A stretch of 44,208 nt of DNA from Gaiellales bacterium. GTDB taxonomy: Bacteria; Actinomycetota; Thermoleophilia; RBG-16-64-13. Under the pieces are notes generated by a model. It worked only from the letters and a program-made list of their open reading frames with translations. It was not told where the DNA came from and did not search any database. The stretch lies in the NCBI GenBank assembly GCA_012719395.1, contig JAAYAL010000071.1:1-44208 (forward strand). The letters are read 5' to 3'. Shown piece by piece: positions 15,300 through 22,745 of this stretch. The number at the start of each line of letters is the position of its first letter. Positions within the stretch are counted from its first letter, which is position 1. Both the position numbers and the translations under genes were made by a program.

Positions 15300-17261
15300 A
15301 TGCAGCTTCAACTCTCCCTTACTCTCGCCAACGATCTCTACGATCTCCTCGCGCTCAGCGGGGAGCCCGTTGACTTCCTCTCCGCCGCGCGCACGCTGCT
15401 CGCGGCCAAAGAAGAGCAGGCCCCTTCCGGCATCTGCTACCAGATCATGGACGCGCTGGTACAGCAGGACGCCCGTTTCTGCTGGCAGAGCCCACAAGCC
15501 ATTGGGCTGCTGGACTGGGAGGCGATTGACCCCGATCTGGCCAGCGTCAGCTTCGTGGTGGTGGATGTGGAGACCACCGGCAGTAGGCCGGGCCCGGCCA
15601 AGATCACCGAGATCGGGGCCGTTCGAATCGAGGGTTTGCAGCAGGTATCGTCCTTTCACAGCCTCATCAACCCTCAGCGCCCTATCCCGCCCAAGATCGT
15701 TGAGCTCACCGGCATCACGCAGGACATGGTGTGCCGTGCGCCGCGTATAGACCAAGTGCTGCCCGCACTCATGGACTTCATGCGTGGAGCCGTCTTCGTG
15801 GGCCACAATGCCCACTTTGACTTGGCGTTCTTGAACTACGAGTTGGGCCGCCTCAACGGCCACCGCCTGGGCGACGGGGCCATTGACACCCTCAGGCTCT
15901 CGCGTTTGCTTGCGCCAGGTGTGCCGAACCACCGCTTGGCCACACTGGCTGTTGCGCTGGGGTCGCCGGTGTCGAATTTCCATCGCGCCCTGGAGGACGC
16001 CTCCGCCACCGCCCACGTCTTCCTGACGCTTCTGGGTCGATTGCAGGAACGCGGTATCACCAACCTGAACCAGGCCCGCAGCTACATCGACCCTGCACAC
16101 AAGCGTGACCGTCACAAGCTCGCCCTGACCCGCGACATACCCCGCGTTCCCGGCACCTACCTCTTCAAGGACGAAGCCGGGCAGATTCTCTACGTGGGCA
16201 AGGCGAACCGCCTGCGCGACCGAGTTCGGTCGTACTTCATCGCCTCCCCTGACCACTCGCGGAAAATCCGCCAAGCGCTGCGCCGCCTCCAGCGGATCGA
16301 TTGGGAGGAAACGGGCTCTCCGCTGAAGGCGGTGGTCCGGGAACAGGAACTCATCCTTGAACACCGTCCGCCGTGCAACGTGCTGGGCCAACGGCCGGAG
16401 AAGTACCTCTACCTCAAGGCCTCCCCGCGTGGACACGGATTGCGCCTGTACACCAGCCCCCGGCGCGCCGCACCCCGCGGCTCTGTGGTCCTTGGCCCAT
16501 TTCGAAGCCCCGGTCGGCTGAGAGCCGCCATCGATCTCCTCCAGCGCTGCTACCCCATCCGGCGCTGCACCGGGCTAAGGGGTGTCCTCTGCACGTTCGG
16601 GCAGACCAAACACTGCCTTGCACCCTGCACGGGCAAATCCGATGCCGTTCGCACCCACGACGCACTCCTCCTCTGCCTCTTACGGTGGCTCGCCGGCGAG
16701 CCTTGGGATCTCCTGGACCCGCCACCGGCGTTCACGGCCGACCCGGAGCGCGCCGCCATAGCGCTACGCGGTCGTCTGTCCCAGCAGGGGCGCTTCGAGG
16801 AGGCAGGCGATGTACAACGGGCCCTCGAGCACCTGCAGGCCACCCGACGCGCCTGCAGCGCCCTCCACGAGGCGCTGGGGCTCAACCTCGCGGTGGTCTG
16901 GGCCGACACGGGAGCGGGAGAAGATGGCGTCCACGTTGATCTTGTGTGGGAGGGCAGGCTGTGCTCGAGTATCAGCATGACAAGCTCGACGGCACCACTT
17001 GAGCTGGGCGTAGCGCTCCGAGCCCTGGCCGACCCAGCCCCGCCCTCGTTTCCAGTTGCCGTGGATCAGCTCGAAGTGGATGCCATGCTGGCGGTACGAC
17101 GCTGGCTTCTGGAGAACCCGGAGGCAGCGGTCGTACGGCTGTCTCTCGAGAGCGACCCCACAACGAGTCCCGGTGGTTCTCAGAGCGGCCTTGAGGGATG
17201 GCGACAACAGCTTCTCAAGGCGGTTGGCCTAGCCTCCCCCACCTGCCCGGGCGAAGGCTAG
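15300..17261 (+). CDS. DEDDh exonuclease fused to UvrC-like GIY-YIG nuclease
   Basis: A 653-residue fusion. After about 75 N-terminal residues comes a DnaQ-type 3'-5' exonuclease domain (about 80-250) with all motifs: VVVDVETTG (Exo I), GHNAHFDLAF (Exo II) and HRALEDASATAH (Exo III, DEDDh type). A UvrC-N/GIY-YIG endonuclease domain follows (about 278-360: PGTYLFKDEAGQILYVGKAN), then the UvrC-like middle region with conserved cysteines. The HhH and RNase-H-like C-terminus of full UvrC is missing, as in Cho. Such fusions are typical of Actinomycetota; a role in repair is inferred. ATG 15300 has GGAG one base upstream, so the start is somewhat uncertain. Confidence 0.9.
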   Translation: MQLQLSLTLANDLYDLLALSGEPVDFLSAARTLLAAKEEQAPSGICYQIMDALVQQDARFCWQSPQAIGLLDWEAIDPDLASVSFVVVDVETTGSRPGPAKITEIGAVRIEGLQQVSSFHSLINPQRPIPPKIVELTGITQDMVCRAPRIDQVLPALMDFMRGAVFVGHNAHFDLAFLNYELGRLNGHRLGDGAIDTLRLSRLLAPGVPNHRLATLAVALGSPVSNFHRALEDASATAHVFLTLLGRLQERGITNLNQARSYIDPAHKRDRHKLALTRDIPRVPGTYLFKDEAGQILYVGKANRLRDRVRSYFIASPDHSRKIRQALRRLQRIDWEETGSPLKAVVREQELILEHRPPCNVLGQRPEKYLYLKASPRGHGLRLYTSPRRAAPRGSVVLGPFRSPGRLRAAIDLLQRCYPIRRCTGLRGVLCTFGQTKHCLAPCTGKSDAVRTHDALLLCLLRWLAGEPWDLLDPPPAFTADPERAAIALRGRLSQQGRFEEAGDVQRALEHLQATRRACSALHEALGLNLAVVWADTGAGEDGVHVDLVWEGRLCSSISMTSSTAPLELGVALRALADPAPPSFPVAVDQLEVDAMLAVRRWLLENPEAAVVRLSLESDPTTSPGGSQSGLEGWRQQLLKAVGLASPTCPGEG

Positions 17262-17276
17262 GCGCACTTGTCGCGC

Positions 17277-17296
17277 CGCGGAGGCGCGCCTCCGCG
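17277..17296. terminator. 20-bp perfect palindrome between convergent genes
   Basis: CGCGGAGGCG/CGCCTCCGCG is a perfect palindrome, flanked by further GCGC pairs at 17273-17276 and about 17299-17302. It sits in the 43-bp gap between the convergent nuclease and 61-residue genes and so fits a two-way terminator. Neither strand has a T-run after it. Confidence 0.55.
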
Positions 17297-17304
17297 AGGC
17301 GCTG

Positions 17305-17490
17305 TCAGCAGGCAGCGGGCTGAGGGGCCGGCACAGCGAGACCCTTTGACCTCATCACAGCGGTGAGCAGGCTGCGATCCACTTTCCCCTTGTAGATCGG
17401 AATGCTTTCGCGCAGACAGAATGCAATGAGTTCCCGCGCATCCATGCCCAAGTCCTTCGCCAGCTCCTCCGGAGTGAAGTGGTTGGCCAT
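17305..17490 (-). CDS. Small helix-turn-helix/IF2_N-like protein
   Basis: A 61-residue protein. ATG 17490 is certain in practice because AAGGAG lies five bases upstream; the open frame extends upstream only through a terminator hairpin. FTPEELAKDLGMDARELIAFCLRE resembles the small helical domain at the N-terminus of IF-2 (AKELG...ELI), followed by a short beta turn (IPIYKGKVD) and another helix. It may bind nucleic acid. It is separated from moeA by an intrinsic terminator, so it needs its own promoter or is expressed by read-through. Function unknown. Confidence 0.75.
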   Translation of the reverse strand: MANHFTPEELAKDLGMDARELIAFCLRESIPIYKGKVDRSLLTAVMRSKGLAVPAPQPAAC

Positions 17491-17524
17491 CACGTCTCCT
17501 TTCGGGATGTCTGGAGGCCTTGCC

Positions 17525-17561
17525 GAAAAATTAAAGCCCGGCAGCAACCGCCACCGGGCTT
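17525..17561 (-). terminator. Intrinsic terminator or attenuator between moeA and the small gene
   Basis: Reading the reverse strand, AAGCCCGG (17561-17554), a 12-base loop and CCGGGCTT (17541-17534) are followed by TAATTTTT. It is the only hairpin with a clear T-run found in an intergenic position. It lies about 80 bp after moeA and about 35 bp before the start of the 61-residue gene. Confidence 0.8.
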
Positions 17562-17641
17562 GATTCCTCATCAAATTCAGCCACACCATTCATAGCACCC
17601 TCATCTTACCCCTCCCGGGGACGCGCCGCAATGACGCACCG

Positions 17642-18877
17642 TCATACCTCAGCCAAATCCTCCCCCAACACCAGCACGGCCACCTCTTCGCCGGCGAGAA
17701 GCCTCCTGCCGGGCGGGACAAAGGCCAGTGCGTTGGCCCCCACCATCGACCGTAGCCGGCCGGAACCCTGAGCGCCCGTGGAATAGGCCATGAGGAGCCC
17801 GGCGTCGCGGGAGACGTGCATGCGCACCACCCGCACCCAATCTGCCGTGGGGGACTCGTCCTGGGCCAGGACAGCCCTCTGCTCCGGACGAGCCACTGCC
17901 TGCCGCCCCATCATGCGCAGCACCGCCGGGCGTATGAACAGCTCAAATGACACCATAGCCGCCGCCGGGTTCCCTGGAACGCCAAAGACCAAGCAACGGC
18001 GCCCGTCGGGCCGTTCGAATACACCGAAGGAGAGCGGTTTGCCCGGCTTCATGGCCACCCGCCACAGACGACGTTGTACGCCCAGATCGTCCTGAGCCTG
18101 CTTGACGAAGTCGAACTCACCCACGGAGACGCCGCCCGAGGTGATGAGGATGTCGCCACTCAGGCCGCTCCTCATCAGATCAACTGTGACCTGGTAGTCA
18201 TCTCGTGCAATGCCGAGCCTCGCCGGCTCCAAGCCCAGCTCCCGGCACTGTGCCTCGGCCGTGTAGCTGTTGGAATTGCGGATCTGCCCGGGAGCCAATG
18301 GCGATCCCGGCTCCACCAACTCGCTGCCTGTTGCCAGGATGGACACGGACGGGCGTCCGAAGACACGTACCTCTCGCCGGCCTATGCTTGCCAGCACGCC
18401 AATCTCGGCAGGGCCAAGCACGTGCCCCTCATCCAGAACCACGGAGCCTACAGCAGAGTCCTCTCCTTTCGGGCGCACGTTCTCCCGCCGTGCAACGGTT
18501 CGCACCACCTCCACTGCGCCCGTGGCTTCACGCGTGGCTTCCGATTCCACCACCGCATCCGCGCCACGGGGCATGGGGGCGCCGGTCATGATCTTGGCCG
18601 CACACCCCGGCATGACCTCCACTGTACCCACCCTGCCGGCGGCGATGGTGTCAACGATCCGCAGGCTGACAGGAGAGCCCGGCAAAGCGCCCACGGTGTC
18701 CGCTGCCCTCACGGCATAACCATCCATAGCGGAGTTGTCGAAGGGGGGGATGTCCACGTCGGCGACAGCAGGCGAGCACAACACCCGTCCCAAGACCGCC
18801 GACAGCGGCAGTGTCTCCGCCGGCAGCGGCTCACACTCACTCAAGATGAGCTTTCGCGCCCGCTCGATACTGATCAT
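17642..18877 (-). CDS. moeA: Molybdopterin molybdotransferase MoeA
   Basis: Inserts molybdenum (or tungsten) into adenylylated molybdopterin; 411 residues. The typical order is visible: PPFDNSAMDGYAV near residue 45, PRGADAVV, ILATGSELVEPG (start of the MoCF-binding domain), SGGVSVGEFDFV, and MKPGKPLSFG with VFGVPGNPAAAMVSFE. A domain IV C-terminus follows. ATG 18877 begins at the family start ISIERARKLIL; a GGGGTG stretch is upstream. It probably serves molybdo-enzymes such as the hydroxylase whose end is at the right edge of the window. Confidence 0.95.
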   Translation of the reverse strand: MISIERARKLILSECEPLPAETLPLSAVLGRVLCSPAVADVDIPPFDNSAMDGYAVRAADTVGALPGSPVSLRIVDTIAAGRVGTVEVMPGCAAKIMTGAPMPRGADAVVESEATREATGAVEVVRTVARRENVRPKGEDSAVGSVVLDEGHVLGPAEIGVLASIGRREVRVFGRPSVSILATGSELVEPGSPLAPGQIRNSNSYTAEAQCRELGLEPARLGIARDDYQVTVDLMRSGLSGDILITSGGVSVGEFDFVKQAQDDLGVQRRLWRVAMKPGKPLSFGVFERPDGRRCLVFGVPGNPAAAMVSFELFIRPAVLRMMGRQAVARPEQRAVLAQDESPTADWVRVVRMHVSRDAGLLMAYSTGAQGSGRLRSMVGANALAFVPPGRRLLAGEEVAVLVLGEDLAEV

Positions 18878-18902
18878 GCAGCACCCCCGTCGACCACAGA
18901 GC

Positions 18903-18931
18903 TTGCCCTCGCCGTGATTCGTCCTTAGAAT
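18903..18931 (+). promoter_or_regulatory. Sigma-70-type promoter for the M28-like membrane gene
   Basis: TTGCCC at 18903-18908 and TAGAAT at 18926-18931 are exactly 17 bases apart. Transcription would start near 18938, 26 bases before the GTG. It lies in the divergent gap to moeA. Confidence 0.6.
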
Positions 18932-18963
18932 ACCGCTCTGTTCGTACAAGGGAGGCGGATGTA

Positions 18964-20790
18964 GTGCAACTCCCCGCTCGGCGGCGTATTGCCGACCGGA
19001 TCTGGCAGTGGAGGAAGACCGCATATGCCGTGAGTGTCCTTGTCGTGCTCGCGGTTCTCGTGCTCGTCTTCTTGTCCATCTCCACCCCTTCCGCCGCCGT
19101 AGAGATCCCGACCGACCTCACGTTCTTCGACTCCCAACGGGCCTTCCAGCGGGCCCAATCGCTGGCGCGACTGTACCCTGACCGGCAGCTGGGATCACAA
19201 GAGGCTTTGGGGGCGACGGCATGGTATGAAGACGTCCTCTCTTCGCAGGGAATCGAGTTTGCTCGCTTCCAGTACACCATGCCCCACGGAATGCAAGACG
19301 TGACGGTCACAAACATCGCCGTGATCCTTGCCGGGGCCGACCCGGAGACAATCGTTATCAGCTCGCCGCGAGACGCGCTGGAGGACGCCCAGGTCTCTCC
19401 GCTGGCGCAGGCCTCAGGGACCGCCACACTCCTCGACCTGGCGCGTGTGTTCGCCGAACGGGCCCATGACAAGACGCTTGTCTTCCTTTCCACGGAGGGT
19501 GGAGTGCAAGGCAGCCTGGGAGCCGCGGCCTTCCTCGCGAACTACGAAAGGCGCGCGGACGTCCAGGCGTTGGTCTCGATTCAGGCTCTCGGCATGGAAG
19601 GCCGCGACACGCTCTACGCCGGCACCATCGGACCGGGGAGCAGCACACCAGGGTGGATGGTGGAGTTGGCCACCAACATACTTGGCCAGATCAATGTCGA
19701 CCTGCGCGTCCCCAACTTGCAGCAGCAGATTGCCAGCCAGGCCTTGCAGGTTCTCCACGGAGAACAGGTGGCAGGACTGAGCCGGGGGATCGCCTCTCTC
19801 ACCATCTACGACCGTGGTGAGGGGGCAGTGACTGCTGCCGGCCTATCCAGCCAGGGGGCGGCCGTGGAGCGGCTCATCCTGGCGCTCGATCAAGCCGGAG
19901 CGTTCCCCCGCGACCCTGGAACAGCCGTCGTGCTGGGATCCGGCCGCTTCATCACCAAGACCACTTTGAACATCCTGGGCCTCATCTTTCTTGTCCCCCC
20001 CTTACTCATGGCCGCGGCCTGGCTGCTCGTCACCCGACTGAAGCCGGCAGGATGGCTGCGGCACCTGAGGAATCTCGCGTCTTTCCTGCTCCCGCTGGGC
20101 TTGATGCCACTGCTCGGGTGCCTGACGGCTCGGATCGGACTTCTGCCCATCTACGCCCGCCATGCCGTCCCTGTCAGCGGCTCTGCCGTCCAGCCCCAGT
20201 GGCCGATAACGCTCGTGTTGCTCTCACTCTTCCTCCTGGCATTCGTCTTGCTTCGCCACTTCCTCGGCTACCTACGGCCGCAAGAACCTCGTGCCGTGAC
20301 GGAGATGGCCAAGCTGACCGGAGGCCTGGTCCTCCTGGAAATCGGTCTGGCGTTGTTGGTGAGCAGCTCGCCTTTCTCGCTCTTGGGAGCCATCAGCGCC
20401 GCCTGGCTGTGGCCTTTCTGCACATGCTTCCTCGAACCACCCAGCGCCGCGGTCCCCTGGTGGCCGCAGCTGCGCACCAATGCTCACATCTTGCTGGCGG
20501 GGCTACTAGCATCTCTGGCCGTCTATGCCTATCTGGTTGTCACAACCGGCATCGGCTGGCTGAGGGGGTGGTGGTTCCTGCTGGTGCAGATGGTCTCGGG
20601 CACCTACGGGATTGCGGCACCGGCGGGCGTGGTGTTCATCGCATCGGCCTTCATCGTCCTTCTCGGATCACGCCGTATGCAGATCATCCCCGTGGAGACG
20701 CTGGTAGACGCGGACGGCGATGTCTCGGTGGTAATGGCGCCACCACCACGAGTGCTCAAGGTAGAGAAGAAGGAGCCTTCGAGCACCTGA
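18964..20790 (+). CDS. Membrane protein with a degenerate M28-peptidase-like domain
   Basis: A 608-residue protein. One N-terminal membrane helix (about 20-40) is followed by an extracytoplasmic domain (about 55-310) with the layout of M28 aminopeptidases: LYPDRQLGSQEALGATAWYEDVL, NIAVILAG...TIVISSPRDAL, ASGTATLLDLARVFAE, and KTLVFLSTEGGVQGSLGAAAF. About seven or eight membrane helices follow (about 325-570), then a charged tail. The usual metal ligands appear lost: SPRD replaces HxD, and EGG replaces EE. This suggests a non-catalytic or altered enzyme. GTG 18964 has GGAGG eight bases upstream. The 3' end overlaps the convergent MBL gene by 35 nt. Confidence 0.75.
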   Translation: MQLPARRRIADRIWQWRKTAYAVSVLVVLAVLVLVFLSISTPSAAVEIPTDLTFFDSQRAFQRAQSLARLYPDRQLGSQEALGATAWYEDVLSSQGIEFARFQYTMPHGMQDVTVTNIAVILAGADPETIVISSPRDALEDAQVSPLAQASGTATLLDLARVFAERAHDKTLVFLSTEGGVQGSLGAAAFLANYERRADVQALVSIQALGMEGRDTLYAGTIGPGSSTPGWMVELATNILGQINVDLRVPNLQQQIASQALQVLHGEQVAGLSRGIASLTIYDRGEGAVTAAGLSSQGAAVERLILALDQAGAFPRDPGTAVVLGSGRFITKTTLNILGLIFLVPPLLMAAAWLLVTRLKPAGWLRHLRNLASFLLPLGLMPLLGCLTARIGLLPIYARHAVPVSGSAVQPQWPITLVLLSLFLLAFVLLRHFLGYLRPQEPRAVTEMAKLTGGLVLLEIGLALLVSSSPFSLLGAISAAWLWPFCTCFLEPPSAAVPWWPQLRTNAHILLAGLLASLAVYAYLVVTTGIGWLRGWWFLLVQMVSGTYGIAAPAGVVFIASAFIVLLGSRRMQIIPVETLVDADGDVSVVMAPPPRVLKVEKKEPSST

Positions 20791-21559
20791 CCGAACGGCG
20801 CATCCCATCTTCGGCCAGATAGGTGAGGGGAAACACGGCCCTCGCCGCCGTCAGAACTCTCTCCAAGTCGCCGGCCGCAAGCAGAGGGTGGAGATGGCAC
20901 AGCAGCAGTTCACCGACCTCGCCTTGCGCGGCCACCTCCGCCGCCTCCCCGGCAGAACTATGGGGCGCGGGGTTCGTGCCGGCCGGGTCGGGCAGCGCCG
21001 TCCAGGCCTCGTGAATGAGAACGCGGGCTCCGTGGGCGAAGGCCCCCGCGTCCTCGCTGGGTGAGCAGTCAGTCAGCACAACAAGGGCATCTCCCAACCG
21101 ATATCCCAGGGAGCCACCGGGGTGCCTCTGCAGGCGCGCCGTGACCTCGCACTCCCCGATGGAGACCGCTCCCAGCTGCGCCCTCTTCAGCTGCAGGGGG
21201 AGGGGGAACTCACTCAGCGTATGCGGGAAGAAGGGGGGCCGGACCAGACGCTGCAACCAGACCGGTCCGTCCCCCGCGCGCCGCACGTCGGGAACGAACA
21301 ACGTGGTCCGGCGCCCGGGGAACAAGGCCGCGAGATACGTCACCCCCACGATATGGTCCAGATGCAAATGCGTGAGGAACACGGCTACCTCGAAATCGCC
21401 TTGGAGAAGCCAGGCATACTCAGGCTGCGCCAGCCGTGCCAGCCCGCTCCCCACGTCGAACAGGCAGAGAGTGGAGGGGGTTCGTACACACACGCACGTG
21501 GTCTGGCGCTCTGGCCGGGGGAACCAACCAGCGGAGCCCAACACAACCACTTCCATCAT
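20756..21559 (-). CDS. MBL-fold metallo-hydrolase (ribonuclease Z-like)
   Basis: Cytoplasmic metallo-beta-lactamase-fold hydrolase, 267 residues. The metal motif THLHLDH (His64, His66, Asp68, His69) is intact; the later ligands are probably His in RLQRHPGGSLGYRL, Asp in VVLTDCSPSED and His in LLLCHLHPLLAAG. The VVVLGSAGWFPRPERQTTC start resembles RNase Z-like and phosphodiesterase-like members, but the RNase Z exosite arm is not evident, so the substrate is unknown. It is downstream of corA in the same direction, with a 61-bp gap. Confidence 0.85.
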   Translation of the reverse strand: MMEVVVLGSAGWFPRPERQTTCVCVRTPSTLCLFDVGSGLARLAQPEYAWLLQGDFEVAVFLTHLHLDHIVGVTYLAALFPGRRTTLFVPDVRRAGDGPVWLQRLVRPPFFPHTLSEFPLPLQLKRAQLGAVSIGECEVTARLQRHPGGSLGYRLGDALVVLTDCSPSEDAGAFAHGARVLIHEAWTALPDPAGTNPAPHSSAGEAAEVAAQGEVGELLLCHLHPLLAAGDLERVLTAARAVFPLTYLAEDGMRRSVRCSKAPSSLP

Positions 21560-21578
21560 CGGCTGTTCCTTTCAGCCG
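21560..21578 (-). promoter_or_regulatory. Hairpin presenting the ribosome site of the MBL gene
   Basis: On the reverse strand CGGCTG-AAAGGAA-CAGCCG is a perfect 6-bp hairpin whose 7-base loop is the Shine-Dalgarno sequence itself, directly followed by ATGATG. Such a loop may set translation efficiency. It could also be chance. Confidence 0.4.
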
Positions 21579-21609
21579 CCGACATCGGCCCGCCGGCCTC
21601 GGCACACTG

Positions 21610-22548
21610 CTACAGATATCGCTTGCGCCAGAAGATTGCCGCCGCCGCCCCCGCCAGTCCCACGGAGATGAGCACAATCACCACAAAGGCAATCGGGCTC
21701 TTTTCGAACGGAAGGTGGACATTCATACCAAAGACTGAAGCCACGAGCGTAGGAACAGCTATGATAATAGTGATGGAGGTCAACAGTTTCATCACTATGT
21801 TCAGGTTGTTGGAAATGACCGACGCGAAAGCGTCCATCATGCCCGACAGAATGTTGGAATAGATCTGCGCCATTTCTATCGCCTGCTTGTTCTCGATGAT
21901 GACATCCTCAAGGAGATCTTGGTCCTCCTCGTACATGCGTATCTCTTTGGTGCGCACCAGCTTCTGAAGCACGGCCTCATTGGAGCGCAGCGACGTGCTG
22001 AAGTACACCAAAGCCTTCTCCAGCGTCAGCAGGTCGAATATCTCCTCGTTCTTCTGAGAAGCGCGCAATTCGCGCTCCAGTTTGTCGGTCTCGCGGTCGA
22101 TGCGCTTCAGGTAACGGAGGTAGAAACTGGAGACCCTCAGAAGAACCTGAAGAAGGAAGCGCGTTCTCTTGCTTGTGGTGAACCCCTTCACCGCGCCACG
22201 CTCGAAGTCCCCCAGGATGGGGTTGGTCTGCAAACAGGTGGTCACGATGCAGTCGGGGTGGAGCAGGATCCCCAAAGGGATGGTGTCATACCCTTGCTCG
22301 GAGGGTGTGCGCTCCACCACCGGGATGTCTACGATCACGTGGACCAAGTCAAGCTCGTCCTCCACGTCTATGCGCGACTTCTCTTCCCGGTCCAACGGGC
22401 CTGACAGGAAGGAGAGCGGAATGCCCAACGCCTCTGACACTCCGGCCAGCTCCTCTTCGCTGGGACTAACCAGGTCTATCCAGGCACCGGGCTCGATATC
22501 CTCCAGGCGTTCAAGACCCTCAGAGGTAGTCTTGAGGATGTTAAGCAT
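21610..22548 (-). CDS. corA: CorA-family divalent metal transporter
   Basis: Pentameric Mg2+ (or Co2+/Ni2+) channel of the CorA/MIT family, 312 residues. A large cytoplasmic domain (1-250) with long helices is followed by two membrane helices. The first ends in the selectivity motif VFGMN; the second (IAFVVIVLISVGLAGAAAAIF) is followed by a basic tail. ATG 22548 has AAGGAGG six bases upstream. Ion preference cannot be read from sequence. Followed by the MBL-fold gene in the same direction. Confidence 0.93.
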   Translation of the reverse strand: MLNILKTTSEGLERLEDIEPGAWIDLVSPSEEELAGVSEALGIPLSFLSGPLDREEKSRIDVEDELDLVHVIVDIPVVERTPSEQGYDTIPLGILLHPDCIVTTCLQTNPILGDFERGAVKGFTTSKRTRFLLQVLLRVSSFYLRYLKRIDRETDKLERELRASQKNEEIFDLLTLEKALVYFSTSLRSNEAVLQKLVRTKEIRMYEEDQDLLEDVIIENKQAIEMAQIYSNILSGMMDAFASVISNNLNIVMKLLTSITIIIAVPTLVASVFGMNVHLPFEKSPIAFVVIVLISVGLAGAAAAIFWRKRYL

Positions 22549-22745
22549 CGCTCACCTCCTTGACGGTAAGGCGCCCACCGGCCAGCCATCAGTGCCGCCG
22601 ATGGCGCGCTCTTGAGATTCCGCATATTGTCTCATCCGCCGGCACTCGCAGCCACGGGCCCCCAAGGCCGCTCGTACGGTGGCTGTTCCGCGTTGGTATC
22701 ATTCCGTAACTCTCCCATGAACCACCAGCAAGGGACCTACCGCAC

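Noticed and set aside
15222-16436. Minus-strand frame opposite the DnaQ-UvrC gene
   Set aside because: The plus strand carries all three exonuclease motifs and the GIY-YIG motif; the minus frame has none.
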